Shown here in pieces: positions 12,079 through 24,571 of a DNA stretch of 64,000 nt. Position 1 is the stretch's first letter. Each line of letters opens with the position of its first letter. Source of the DNA: Rutidosis leptorrhynchoides (lineage: Eukaryota; Streptophyta; Magnoliopsida; Asterales; Asteraceae). Made by a program: the position numbers and the translations under genes. The notes under the pieces are model-generated. The model was given only the letters and a program-made list of their open reading frames with translations. It made no database searches and was not told the DNA's origin. The stretch is taken from positions 182,588,501 through 182,652,500 of the forward strand of contig NC_092333.1 of NCBI RefSeq assembly GCF_046630445.1. Direction: 5' to 3'.

Positions 12079-15000
12079 GTACCTACCCGTTAAAGAAATT
12101 TCGTCCCCGAAATTTGATAGAGGTTGTTATGGATAACAATAAGAAGGTTTTCATGACAAATATAAGGTGATAATGGAGTTTTATCATCATTGAGTAATGT
12201 AGATAAAACGATTCGATTATGCGAAGAATATAAATGAGACTATCGTAAAAGAGTGAGATGAGTAAAATATATTCGTCTTAACTGATGACGTAGTTATGAT
12301 TGATTTCCGGGATTTAAGGAATTTAAAGAGAATCTTACGTAATAAAATTTGGTCCTTTGGTGATTAAGGAAATCAAGATCTTCTTTGATTATATGCAATA
12401 ATCTGTTTCGATTGCTCTGTCAGATATTTCACTATAAATTCACCCCTTCATTTCCTTATTTTCCACGACTCACACCTTCTATTCTTTCTCCCTTGATTCT
12501 TACTTTAAAGCATTCATCAATATGCTCCATCCAGTCCTGATTCTTGATATACTCCTAACTTTTATATCTGTCATTCTTCTTTTTCATCTACCACCAGAAG
12601 AATCTATTTACTTCTACTATAATCTTGTGTTTATAGTGTTTCTAATTCTCCCGTGTCTCTATATTGATATCTGTATCGATATACACGGTTTGTAATTTCG
12701 GGGTTATTATCGAAGTTTATATTCTTCATTATTTTTCGGAGCTTCATACTTTCGTTTTCTCTTCCCGACTTTGAGTCAAGCGAGTAATGGTCCGGAATTC
12801 GTAGATATGAAATTCAGAATGAACATAGCTAATGCTCTAAGAAGAAAATGGTAATAGAACGATTTTGATTTGTTAAATTACCAGAATACCCTGGAGAAGA
12901 CCGAGTCATCCAGAAAAATATTCTCTTGATATGTTTAGAGATTAGATAGAATGTAAGAGTCGTGTAAATGGCACATGATGACGGTACTGTGAATCATCAT
13001 GCTTCATTAGAAACTCAGCATGACTTACTGTAATATAATGACGTTGATCAAGTGTTATTATATTATACTAATCCATGCTTCAGTTCCTAACACTACTTCA
13101 AAATATTCATATTTTAAACTCGAAGGTTTCAGAATTTAGAAACTAACACAGTTTCTTTTATGTTGCAGATATTACGAAGAGATAAATGATCTCAGATAAG
13201 AATAGTTGTGAAAATATCGCCAGAAATATGGAGGATATTTATAATAGAACATACGAGAATATCTTAGAATTTCTAATATCAATGGATGATGAAGAAGATT
13301 TGTCTGTGAAGGTTTAGAATGAGAAATAAGATGTTTGCTAACGATTTCAGCAGGCACAGAATCATTTGGATTCTTTGAAGGCAAACTTATTCTTTGTGAT
13401 TTATCCACGGCTTTCTTCATAGTTTCACATAATCCGCTTTTCGGTACTAAATTTTCTATCGAGCGTTTCTAACACTCCTTTCTTTATCATCAAACTTTTG
13501 GCCATTAAGATCATCTACAACATGCTGCTTCGTCAGCATTTTCAAAGTTAACTGATCTGGGTCATCGGTTATCAACCGAGGTAGTTTCAGGAGAATTGTG
13601 TTTTTAGAATGATTAATCGCTGATGGTAATATTGTGGAATATAAAAGGTTCCCCAGTAACAATAAAGAGTACGCATATATATCGCGGTTATAATAAAGTT
13701 GTTTCGGATGAAAAGTCGGAGTTGACTTGCTGGAGCTGTGACAAAATTAGCTACTTTGGAAAGGGATTGCAAAACGATCTTCGGTAATAACAATGTCAAA
13801 GGAACTAGAACAGATACATGTCAAACGTTTACTCAGTTTTCGAGGGTTTTTCAGGTGCATAACTATATGCATCAATCTTTTCTTCCGTAGATGAAGTGCG
13901 GTTGGTTTATCCTCTCGATTGAGGTGTTTTTAAGAATCATGATAGATTTGAACGCTGATTGTAATCGTCGAGATACAATGAGGTTTAAGATGAAATCAAG
14001 TGGCAATCTTGAAGAAATGTTTAGTTTCATATGTTATAATCAATATTTTAATTCATTTTAATTGTCCAATGTCATTAGTCCACAGTCGATAGTCCACAGT
14101 AACAGTCCAATAATTCATATATAGTTTAATATATAATATACGAATTAATTAATACGTGTCGTGACCCGTATACCTCTCAGACTCGATCACAACTCAAACT
14201 ATATATATTATTGTAGAATCAACCTCAACCCTGTATAGAGAACTCGATCATTACTGCATATAGAGTGTCTATGGTGATTCTAAATAATATATATAGATGC
14301 GTCGATATGATATGTCAAAACATTGTATACGTGTCCCGATATTTAAAGTGCGTAAAATAATTACAGAAATTAAATGACGATAAATAAAAGTGCGATAATT
14401 AAATTGCGATAAATAAACTGCGATAAATAAAATGTAATCAGTTAGCTAGGAATAGTTAGCTGGAACAGTTAGCGTGGATTATTTACAAAATTTTTCATAG
14501 TTAATTTGTTTGTTTCTAACAGATTTTATTTTGTCATATGTTTTCTTCATATGCCACTTGTTGGATTCTGGGAAGTCAAAATCTAAATATGAAATTGAAT
14601 GAAAATGGTTATTCTATGGTGAATGGATACGTATATCGGTAGTTGTAAGTAGGATAGTAAATGACTGTTGAATCAGCTTCGATGAATGTACAATGTAACT
14701 TATTAAGATGAAATCTAATTATTCCTCGGGTATTACCTACCCGTTAAAAAAAAAAATTTCACCATTAATATTTTGTACAAAAGAACTTTTAATTACAATC
14801 TTTATGAAAACATATATACATATATATTTTCTTCAGATGAAATCATGAATTTAACGAGTTAATATGATATTAATCTCTTTTGCTTTTCGGTTTGAGCTAG
14901 AATAAGAAATCTCTAAAACTTTTTGAAACCACATATTCTTCGCAGAATATCAATGAAGTTATGGATCAATACTTCATCGTTCATTATTGTTGGTACTCCT

Positions 15001-15124
15001 TGGTATCTATGGTGCGTATGATGTTGATGTTTGTGGGACAGATTATGATGTCGAGACGTGTGATGCGGATGTTGTTTGTTAGTGGTGATGATGGTATTGT
15101 TGATGTTATTGATGGTGGTGCTGA
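12079..15124 (-). other. Non-coding interior of large-LTR element
   Basis: Only short ORFs without recognisable domains are visible on either strand. Repeated agtccacag-type words occur at 14,080-14,120. No pol domain is seen. Confidence 0.6.
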
Positions 15125-15571
15125 TTATGCTGCTGGTGCTGCTGCTGGTGTTTGCAACCTTCGCACCATGTTCTCCAAAGCCGTCACGCGAGCGCGAAGT
15201 TCGTTAACTTCTGCTAGTACACCGGGATGATTGGCGGTTGGAGCGAGCGAATGAACAAGATTTGTAATATGGGATAGTATATAATCGTGACGAGATACTC
15301 TAGAAATGAGAGAGAAAATGGTGTTTCGAATAGGTTCGCCGGTAAGTGCTTCAGGTTCATCGCCAAGAGGGCAATTTGGTGGATGGAATGGATCACCTTC
15401 TTCTTGTCTCCAGTGATTTAGTATATTACGAACCCATCCCCAATTCATCCAGAATAGATGATAGGAAATTGGTTGATCCATTCCAGTGACGCTGCTTTCG
15501 GAGCCCGAATGGAAATCCATATCGGCATAACTGTCGGAATCTGAAGAATTCGAACTAGATGCGGAATCCAT
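15125..15571 (-). CDS. Short gag-like ORF of large-LTR element
   Basis: The likely start is the Met at 15,571, which begins a Ser/Asp-rich N-terminus; the open frame extends further upstream to 15,766 without other support. The 148-residue product has a central region with the conserved-looking words HLFWMNWGWV and RNTIFSLISRVSRHDYIL, and ends in a predicted short coiled coil (LAEVNELRARVTALENMV) and an Ala/Pro tail. Plant gypsy gag N-termini can look like this, but no nucleocapsid knuckle is present. It is the only plausible protein of the element and is treated as fossil. Confidence 0.5.
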   Translation of the reverse strand: MDSASSSNSSDSDSYADMDFHSGSESSVTGMDQPISYHLFWMNWGWVRNILNHWRQEEGDPFHPPNCPLGDEPEALTGEPIRNTIFSLISRVSRHDYILSHITNLVHSLAPTANHPGVLAEVNELRARVTALENMVRRLQTPAAAPAA

Positions 15572-15968
15572 CTTGTATAATGGGGAAAATGAATTTTTGG
15601 TATGGAATAGATTATAGGAGTTAGATTTGGTACTCTTCAATACATAATTTACATATGTATATATAATACCAAAATCCCGTAAATTACGGAGAATCTTTGA
15701 AAAGATATCAGTCAAAGTTCGCAATAACAGATATGCTAAGATAAGAATTCGTCTATACACTATCAATGCAGTAAATGCAGTAAAACGTGTCTAGACTTAT
15801 GAATGATAAGCAGGTAATTTCCTAAGGATGATAAGCAGATAATTTCCAACTAGAAATGATAAGCAAAACTTTTGACATGTAGACACGGTCGAAGTCCATA
15901 CTCATTAATGCATCCTAACAACTACAAGTTAGACACACTAATGCAAGACCTGGTTCGCTACGACCACC

Positions 15969-15980
15969 GCTCTGATACCA
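15969..15980 (-). other. Primer-binding site, initiator tRNA-Met type
   Basis: On the minus strand this reads tggtatcagagc, complementary to the 3' end of plant initiator tRNA-Met. It lies two bases inside the right LTR, which fixes element orientation. Confidence 0.9.
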
Positions 15981-15982
15981 AC

Positions 15983-18676
15983 TGAAAGGACCCGTCCTAA
16001 TCCACCTGGACGAAGTCATCAACATTTGGTCCCATTGCGATGATCGGCTCCAAGTAATGTCCTTATATTGAGCAAATGCACAGCGGAAGACTTAATTCGT
16101 ACCTGAGAATAAACATGCTTTAAAGTGTCAACCAAAAGGTTGGTGAGTTCATAGGTTTATCATAACAATCATTTCAATATGTTAATAGACCACAAGATTT
16201 TATAATCATAAACATAATACACTCGCAAGTGTATGTAAAGCATTCTAAGTGGTTGAGCACTTGGTAACCATACTTAACATTTAATCAACGTCGCATATTC
16301 CCATTATTATGAAATCTCACTACACCGTACCAAGTGTAGCCTACAAAACGAAGTACTGTGCAACCGTTGAATACTGATCGTCCAGTCCGGTTGGGGTTGT
16401 CAGGCCCGATGGATCTATCAACAGGATTCGCGTTTACAATACCCATGTAAATAGTAGTTACCAAGCTACAGGGAAATATGCCAGTGGTACAACTCAACAT
16501 AGAATATATTTTAAGTACTTGTGTCTATCTCGTAAACATTTATAAAAACAGCGCATGTATTCTCAGCCCAAAAATATATATTGCAAAAGCAATTAAAAAG
16601 GGAGCAAATGAAACTCACTTTTGCCTTGAAGGTATTTAATTCGACTTGGTCTCCGATAGATATCACGAACCTAATCATATATATAATATATCAACATATT
16701 TTCTTTTTAAGTAATCGTTACATATATATATACTTTTAATACTTTTAATATTTTCTTAGTCCGTAGTTAGCAGTCCGATGTTAGTGGTCCACAATTAGTT
16801 GCTTAAATAAAATAAATAAAGACCCCATCATATTCGTATTGATCAGAATTAATCTCGACCCATGGTACCATGTTGTCAAATGACGTGTTGCGTACATAAA
16901 GTACCGTGTTGTCAAATGACGTGTTGCGTACAATCATGAGGTCTTATGATTAATCTTCTCGTGTTGTTTACGGGTGGTCCTGAAATATATAAAATCAAAT
17001 CATAAGTAATTATATATAAAATATCATATTAATTAGAAAAGATATGATTAATTTACTTTTTCTCCAAATATTTTCGTAGCTAAACTAGCTTCGGATACCC
17101 AATCTTGTTTTAGTCGTAGTTTCTTCATTACAACTCCGTTTTTGTTGGTTCAACTTGCCACTTCCTTGGATCGAGTCAAATTTTAAGAATATGAACTGAA
17201 AATACCTTAATTTGTATTCAAAATCATAGGTTATAGGTCAAACTTTGGTGAAACTTATGAAAGTGATCATTTTCCATCATAAAAATAACATTTAATGATC
17301 ATTTTTCTAAAAATACTTACACTTTGAGTTAAACCATGAAATTTTTATGTGTTAACATATTCATAAGAAATATAATTTTTCCAGAATATTAACTTCCAAT
17401 TCAAAGTTCAAGATGGTTTTTAATTATCCAACCCAAAACAGCCCCCGGTTGCACTCCGACGACGTAGATTCAGTTTTTAAGATGTTCTTTGTAAAACCAA
17501 GTTATATCTTGTCAGGTTAGCATATCATTATGATATATTACAGGTCTTGAAGTGTTTTAAAAGTCAAGTTAGAAGGATCTATTTAGTTTGCGAACAAGTT
17601 TGAAATCATTCAAACTATGTTCTTGTTGTTAAAATTTTATACCACAAAATAAGATAACTATATGAATATGAATTGAATAAGATTATGAACAAGGTTACTA
17701 CCTCAAGTTACTTGGACCAAGTTACTGCAAAATATAAGAAATAATCTTGGAATCAAAGAGTGGTGGAGTTAGATCAAAAGGTTAGAAGTAAACTTCTTCA
17801 AATGGGTGGTTATTTTGATATGTTCTTGAAAGAGTTTTCTTATGGTGTTTAAGGCTTGTAATTGAAGCTAAATGATGGGGAAAATGCTTGGAGATGATCA
17901 AGTATGAAGTTAGGAGTATTTTGAGAGAGAAATGAGGGTGTAGGTATGAGAAAATGGAGTGAAGAAATGGTGTTCATTTATAAAAACGTTTTTAGTTTAT
18001 AAAGAAAGAAAAGGATTCCTAATTTTGTTTTCTTACTAATAATTCATACTACTTGACAAATTCTAGTTACCTCATATCTAGGGCAGTAATAATGTTGATT
18101 AGGATGTTGATTTGATGTGTATATACCAATAGTAAATACGTATAGAAGCTGGGTATGATACGGGTACATATAGCCTAGATATACGTATAGAAATCTTGAG
18201 GAAACGGAACGAGAATTCAAATATAGCTATATTTTGTGAATATTCTTATATTGTTTTATGTATTTAAGTCCTTAAAAGTGATTAAATACATTATATATAT
18301 GATACATGTATAAGCATTATAGATGATAAGTATATATATCAAAGAATGTTACGTATAGTTATCGTTTTGAAAACTTAAGTTAGTAGTTTCAAAATATACT
18401 TATAACTCATTGTCATTAGTACACAATGAGATGTTAAACCATCCTTAGATCATGTTAAATATATATAAATACATATATATACATAAACATATAATTATCG
18501 TATGTTATATAGTTCGTGATATCATCGATCATATTGGACGGTCAAACGTTGTGTAAAACTCTTTTCAAAAACACAAGTCTCAACAATTTGGATTGCTTAT
18601 CATGTTGGTATGGTTTAATTTATGTAAATATTAATCTCATAAGTATAATTTGGTTGGAAAATTCCGGGTCATTACA
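15983..18676 (-). repeat. 5' LTR of nested large-LTR element
   Basis: 2,694 bp, the same length as the left LTR, with about 27 scattered differences and TG...CA ends. The primer site abuts its left edge. Confidence 0.92.
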
Positions 18677-19024
18677 ACTTGCTCCTAAATCTGCGAGTCC
18701 ATTATACATAGCACCATCGTTAAGCAAGCAAGAAATGATAAATTCACCTGGGTCTCCTACTTTAGTAAGTAGAGTTGGTTTGTTACCCTTTTCCAAGTGA
18801 TCTTTTCTTGGTTCTTTCACTTCTACTTGAACTTCTTGTTCACATTTTTCTTCATTTCTTGGAATGGGAGGTTTGTATAAGAATTCTTCTTCATCACTCC
18901 AATTTGAAGCTTCCCCGTCTTCTAATTTTGGTTTTTCATATGTTGTTGACAGCATATTTATGTTTTCATTCTGAGGGTTTTCTTGGGTGGTGAAATTATG
19001 ATTGACTTCATTGTCAACTTCCAT
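18677..19024 (-). CDS. Second retropepsin-like segment, part before the nested insertion (fossil)
   Basis: Downstream of integrase, this segment encodes an acidic N-terminal stretch and then EFIISCLLNDGAMYNGLADL leading into a DLGAS active-site motif like that of the pol protease (LADLGAS near 22,460). The nested element begins immediately after the motif. A second protease-like region in this position is unusual. Confidence 0.6.
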
Positions 19025-19081
19025 CGGACCATGTATGTAATGTTTAACTCTGTGACCATATACCTTAAATTCAATCCCATT

Positions 19082-20146
19082 TTAATTTATTAACTCTATT
19101 GTTCTGTATGGGAAAACTCTTTTGACTATGAATGGTCCAGACCATCTTGATTTCAATTTTCCAGGAAATAACTTGAATCGTGAATTGAAAAGAAGAACTC
19201 TGTCTCCTTCTTTAAATTCTTTTGAACTTCTGATTCTTTTATCATGCCATTTCTTCGTTCTTTCCTTATAGATTAACGAATTTTCGTATGCTTCATGTCT
19301 TAATTCTTCTAATTCGTTTAGTTGACTTAACCGTAGACGTCCGGCTTCATGTAAATCAAGATTACACGTCTTCAAAGCCCAAAATGCTTTGTGTTCAATT
19401 TCTACTGGAAGATGACATGCTTTTTCATAAACGAGTTTAAAAGGTGTGGTTCCAATTGGAGTTTTGTAGGCTGTTCTAAAACCCCAGAGTGCATCCTCCA
19501 ATTTTATGGACCATTCCTTCGGATTTGATCCTACGGTTTTCTCTAGAATACGTTTTAAAACTCGGTTGGTATTTTCAACTTGTCCACTTGTCTGTGGATG
19601 ATAAGCAGTGGAGATTTTATGAGTTACTCCATATCTTTTGAGAACTTTCTCAAGTTGATTATTTCAAAAATGAGTACCCCGATCACTTATTAAAGCTTTT
19701 GGTGTTCCGAACCTTTCAAAAAGACGTTTTAAAAAGTTGACTACAACTCGTGCATCGTTAGTTGGGAGAGCTTGTGCTTCCGCCCATTTAGATACATAAT
19801 CAATGGCTACGAGAATGTATAGATTATTATGAGATTTTGGAAATGGACCCATAAAATCAATACCCCAAATGTCAAATACTTCACATACTTTAATGACTTT
19901 TTTTGGCATTTCATCAAGTTGACTTATTTTTCCGGCCCTTTGACAAGTATCACAGGATTTGCAAAGAAGGTGTGCGTCTTTGAAAATCGTAGGCCAATAG
20001 AATCCAGCATCGTAAACTTTTCTTGCTGTGAGTTGAGGCCCATAATGCCCTCCTGTTGGTCCTGTGTGACAATGGTTTAAGATTTGACTAGCTTCATCTC
20101 CGAATACACATCGGCGTATTATTCCATCAGGACAACTTTTAAACAA
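19082..20146 (-). CDS. Athila integrase region (fossil)
   Basis: The N-terminal part shows the HHCC zinc-binding pattern, with H in [13 protein letters not shown] and cysteines in [12 protein letters not shown]. It is followed by an RNase-H-fold core with IDFMGP and [12 protein letters not shown], then SDRGTHF. The C-terminal part includes [18 protein letters not shown] and the [10 protein letters not shown]...KSRWSGPF beta-barrel-like tail. Order and motifs are typical of Ty3/gypsy integrase. It integrates element cDNA in the nucleus. The region is broken. Confidence 0.88.
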
Positions 20147-20452
20147 ATGTGGATCTTCCCAGAAATAGTGTTTTATATCACTAAAGAATTTCTTTCATTT
20201 TTGGTACGATAATCCTTTTTCAAGGAATCCACATACTAAGTAGTTTGCATAGTCTGCAAACCATGGAATTTCATTATAATCTATCTTCAATAGATATTCA
20301 TCAGGAAAGTTGTCTTATATGGCCGATTCATTTAGAACTTCTAATTCGGGATTTTCAAGACGAGAAAGATGATCAGCGGCGAGATTTTCTGCTCCCTTTT
20401 TATCTCGGATTTCAATATCGAACTCTTGTAAGAGTAAGATCCAACGGATTAA

Positions 20453-22918
20453 TCATGGTTTAGCATCTTGTTTCGAAAATAGGTATCTAAGAGCAGAATG
20501 GTCAGTATAGACCACCGTTTTAGCTAGAACGAGATATGAATGAAATTTGTCAAAAGCAAAGACAATAGCAAGGAGTTCTTTTTCAGTAGTTGTATAATTC
20601 ATTTGTGCTCCTTGTAACGTCTTACTAGCATAATATATAGGTTGAAATCGTTTTTCAATCCTTTGTCCTAAAACGGCTCCCATTGCAAAATCACTTGCAT
20701 CGCACATTAGTTCAAACGGTATATTCCAATTTGGAGTTATCATGATCGGCGCATTAGTGAGTTTTTCTTTAAGAATATTAAAAGATTTGATGCATTCATC
20801 TAAAAAGATGAATGGAGCATCCTTTTCTAGTAGTTTATTCATAGGAGTGGCAATTTTAGAAAAATATTTTATGAAACGTCGGTAAAAACCGGCATGTCCT
20901 AGAAAACTCCTAACTCCTCTAACATTGGTGGGATGTGGAAGTTTAGCGATTACATCTACTTTAGCTCTATCCACTTCAATTCCTTCCTTTGAAATTTTAT
21001 GTCCAAGAACGATGCCTTCTTTAACCAAGAAATGGCATTTCTCCCAATTAAGAACTAGATTTGATTGTTCGCATCTAATAAGCATTCGTTCAAGATTAAC
21101 TAGACATGTTTCAAAAGTATCACCGAAGACTGAAAAGTCATCCATGAAAACTTCCATGCATTCTTCTATCATGTCGTGAAAAATCGCCATCATGCACCTT
21201 TGAAAGGTTGCAGGGGCGTTGCAAAGTCCAAATGGCATGCGTTTGTAAGCAAAAGTACCATAAGGGCACGTGAACGTGGTTTTCTCTTGATCCTCGGGTG
21301 CTATTAGAATTTGAAAGTATCCGGAAAAACCATCAAGAAAACAATAGTAACTAATTCCGGCTAATCTTTCCAACATTTGATCAATGAAAGGTAAGGGAAA
21401 GTGATCTTTTCTGGTGGCGTCATCTAATTTTCTATAATCAATATAAACACGCCATCCTGTTACAGTCCTAGTAGGAATAAGCTCATTTTTCTCATTTATG
21501 ATGACAGTCATGCCACCCTTCTTAGGCACACATTGAACTGGGCTTACCCATAGACTATCAGAGATTGGATAAATTAAACCTGCATCTAGCAGTTTAATAA
21601 TTTCTTTTTTAACAACATCTTGCATATTAGGATTTAGTCTTCGTTGGCGTTGCACATACATTTTATGACCTTCTTCCATAAGGATTTTATGTGTGCAATA
21701 CGAAGGACTTATTCCTTTAATATCATGAATCTTCCATGCAATAGCTGGTTTATGAGCTTTTAACACAGAAATGAGTTGAGATTTTTCATTTTTAGTAAGA
21801 GAAGACGATATTATTACAGGTAATTCAGATTCACCATGTAGATAAGCGTATTCCAAATGGTTTGGAAGTGGTTTTAACTCTAATATCGGTGGTTCTTCTA
21901 TCGATGATTTATATCGATATCTGTTTTCTTCTTTTAGCATTTGAATTTCTTCTGTTTTTGGTTCATATCCATTAGCCATAAGTGTAGCTAACATTTCAGT
22001 TTCATCAATTGGTTCAGTTCCTTCTCCTAAAGAACATTCTCTTGTTCCTTGTAATTCTGGAAATTCTTCTAACAATTCTGCATGTGAATCTATAGTTTGA
22101 ATATAATAACATGTATCATCTGCAGATTGCGATTGTTGCATGGCTCTATCAACAGAAAAGGTAACACTCTCGTCCTCTATAATTAGGGTCAATTTCTTAC
22201 CAAACACGTCTATTATTACTTTGGCCGTGTTTAAGAATGGTCTTCCTAATATGAGAGGAACTCGAGAATCTTCTTCCATGTCCAAAATAACAAAATCTAC
22301 TGAAAATACTAAAGTACCAACTTTAACTAGCATGTTCTCCATTATCCCTCTAGGATATTTTACTGATCGATCAGCTAGTTGTATGCTTATTCGTGTTGGT
22401 TTCAATTCTCCAAGGTCTAGTTTAGCGTATAGTGAATATGGCATTAAATTTATACTAGCACCTAAGTCTGCCAATGCTTCTATTGAACTAAGACTACCCA
22501 GAAAACATGAAATTGTGAAACTTCCTAGATCTGATAATTTTTCTAGTATCTTATTCAACAGCACTACAGAACAATTTGCATTCATAGTAACAGCCGAGAG
22601 TTCTTCCATTTTCTTTCTATTTGTGATTAAATCTTTCAAGAATTTAGCATATCTTGGCATTCCTGAAATCACATCAATGAAAGGAAGATTTACATTTATT
22701 TGTTTAAACATATCCAAAAATTTGGATTGCTTGGCTTCAAGTCTCTCTTTTCTCATTTTACTTGGGTAAGGAAGTGGTGGTTGGTATGGTTTAACATAAG
22801 GTTTTACCTTAACTGTATTATCTTCATTAACCTTTTCAACTACCGATTCTGTTTCCTTATCTTGCTCAGACTGTGGTTCTTGTAGAGTAGGAATAGAGTC
22901 ATCAGAAATTACAGGCAT
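20453..22918 (-). CDS. Athila protease, reverse transcriptase and RNase H (fossil)
   Basis: This 821-residue stretch contains, in order, a retropepsin with LADLGAS (about residue 150) and PLILGRPFL (about 225), a reverse transcriptase (about 440-640) with YIDYRKL, MPFGLCNAPATFQRCM and the FMDDFSVF catalytic motif, and an RNase H (about 715-820) with CDASDFAMGAVLGQ, TTTEKELLA and YTDHSAL. Domain order before integrase is Ty3/gypsy, and DLGAS and the gag type point to the Athila clade. Confidence 0.92.
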   Translation of the reverse strand: MPVISDDSIPTLQEPQSEQDKETESVVEKVNEDNTVKVKPYVKPYQPPLPYPSKMRKERLEAKQSKFLDMFKQINVNLPFIDVISGMPRYAKFLKDLITNRKKMEELSAVTMNANCSVVLLNKILEKLSDLGSFTISCFLGSLSSIEALADLGASINLMPYSLYAKLDLGELKPTRISIQLADRSVKYPRGIMENMLVKVGTLVFSVDFVILDMEEDSRVPLILGRPFLNTAKVIIDVFGKKLTLIIEDESVTFSVDRAMQQSQSADDTCYYIQTIDSHAELLEEFPELQGTRECSLGEGTEPIDETEMLATLMANGYEPKTEEIQMLKEENRYRYKSSIEEPPILELKPLPNHLEYAYLHGESELPVIISSSLTKNEKSQLISVLKAHKPAIAWKIHDIKGISPSYCTHKILMEEGHKMYVQRQRRLNPNMQDVVKKEIIKLLDAGLIYPISDSLWVSPVQCVPKKGGMTVIINEKNELIPTRTVTGWRVYIDYRKLDDATRKDHFPLPFIDQMLERLAGISYYCFLDGFSGYFQILIAPEDQEKTTFTCPYGTFAYKRMPFGLCNAPATFQRCMMAIFHDMIEECMEVFMDDFSVFGDTFETCLVNLERMLIRCEQSNLVLNWEKCHFLVKEGIVLGHKISKEGIEVDRAKVDVIAKLPHPTNVRGVRSFLGHAGFYRRFIKYFSKIATPMNKLLEKDAPFIFLDECIKSFNILKEKLTNAPIMITPNWNIPFELMCDASDFAMGAVLGQRIEKRFQPIYYASKTLQGAQMNYTTTEKELLAIVFAFDKFHSYLVLAKTVVYTDHSALRYLFSKQDAKP

Positions 22919-23257
22919 TTCAGGTGGTTTAAGTGTAATACCACTTCTTGTGGTAATAGCTTTAGCTGTTTCATTCCGGGGGTTAGCATTTGTATCACTA
23001 GGTAGGCTTCCTGGTTTCCTTTAACCTATTAACCTTGCTAGGTTGCTTACTTCTTGTTAATTTTGAATAGAAGCTTGTTGATTTCTAAATACTTGAGCAT
23101 TTTGTTCATTGGTTTGTTTCTGGGATGTGAAAAACTGCGTTTGAGATTCAACTAGCTTCGTCATCATATCTTCTAAATTTGGCTTTTTATCATCGGTTTG
23201 TGGTGGTTTGTTTTAAAAAATAGGTCTTTGCTGATTGTAAGTATTATTGGATACTTG

Positions 23258-24571
23258 TTAATTGCTAGGACCTTGTTGGTTGTTGTATGGAACATTTCGG
23301 TTATAATTCTGGTTTTGATTGTAGATCGGTCTTGGCGGTTGATAATTATTCTGATAACTATTTCCAGGCCTTTGGTTTATGTATGAAACATTCTCTCTTT
23401 GTTCCATTGTTAGTTCAATACTGAGACAATCTTTTGTCAAATGTGGTCCTCCACACTGCTCACAACTAATTCTTATTGAGTGAATATCTTTAGTCATCTT
23501 TTCCATTCGTCTCTCGACAGTATCTATCTTTGCAGAAATGGAATCAAAGTCATGGCTAGAATCGGCTCTAGCTGCTTTAGATGATCTAACGCTATCTTTT
23601 TCTTGGTGCCAATCATGTGAGTGGGAAGCAGTGTTATCAATAATTTTGTAAGCGTCAGTTGCTGTTTTCTTCATAATGGAACCACCAGCTGCTATATCAA
23701 TGTCTTTTCGTGCAGTGATGTCACATCCTTGGTAGAATATTTGTACTATTTGACAGGTGTCTAAACCATGTTGCGGACATCCTCTCAATAACTTTCCAAA
23801 TCTTGTCCATGCTTCATATAAAGTTTCATTTGGCTTTTGTGTGAACGTAACAATTTCTCCTTGAAGTCTCACGGCTTTAGATGTCGGAAAGAATTGTTTA
23901 AGAAATTTTTCAACTAAAACGTCCCATGTATCAATCGCCCCTTCACGTAATGATTCTAACAAATCTTTGGCTTCTCCCTTTAAAGTCCAGGGAAATAACA
24001 TGAGATATATCTGTTCATCCTCAACTTCTCGGATTTTAAATAAAGTACAGATCCTATTAAATGTACGAAGATGTTCGTTTGGATCTTCCTTCGGTGCACA
24101 ACTAAATTGGCATTGATTAATTACCATGTGTAGGATTTGTCCTTTGATTTCATAATCTGGCGCATTAATGTCTGGTTGAGTAATTGCATGACCTTGGCCA
24201 GTGCGTTTAGCTCTCATTCGGTCTTCAATACTTAGAGGTTCCAGATTTTCCATGATTGAATTTGTTGAATCTGAATCACTATAGGATTCTGATTTAATGG
24301 GTTCTTATTCGACAATCTCCGTTTGAATGATTGGTGGTTCCGGAGGAAAGATTAATGGTTCAGGATCTCTGAATTGTCCCTGAATATCCTCCGGATTCTC
24401 AATTGTGAGGTCGGGTTCAAAAAATGGATTATCGGAAATTTGAATTGGAGTACTTGGTCGACTAGATGACGATTCTAAAGAAAAATCAACGGCGACAATA
24501 TTGGCTAGATGTCTTGATCTAGTTACAGGTGGTGAACGTCCAAAAGGTGGTGAACGTTTTGCTCGGTGCAT
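23258..24571 (-). CDS. Athila gag region (fossil)
   Basis: The N-terminal part is Arg/Ser/Pro-rich. The core shows the plant gag capsid-like pattern, including EDPNEHLRTF, RLFPWTLKG-like LMLFPWTLKGEAKDLLESL and AWTRFGKLLRGCPQHGL. A CEQCGGPHLTKDC zinc-knuckle-like motif (CX2CX4HX4C) lies C-terminal, followed by an Asn/Gln-rich tail. Position directly after the leader and before protease supports gag. The region is broken. Confidence 0.85.

Larger units (their letters stand above)
9385..18676 (-). mobile_element. Non-autonomous large-LTR retrotransposon (LARD/TR-GAG-like) nested in Athila
   Basis: Two 2,694-bp LTRs (9,385-12,078 and 15,983-18,676) enclose about 3.9 kb. An initiator tRNA-Met primer site lies at 15,969-15,980, next to the right LTR, so the element is on the minus strand. 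The internal region shows no protease, reverse transcriptase or integrase, only a short gag-like ORF. I count about 27 differences between the LTRs, close to 1%. At 1.3e-8 substitutions per site per year this is roughly 0.4 million years. The ends and duplication look whole, but it lacks pol and would need enzymes from another element. Confidence 0.92.

Noticed and set aside
12079-15124. Possible hidden pol domains in the large-LTR element
   Set aside because: No reverse transcriptase, integrase or protease motif was seen in any frame; the ORFs are short and without domains.
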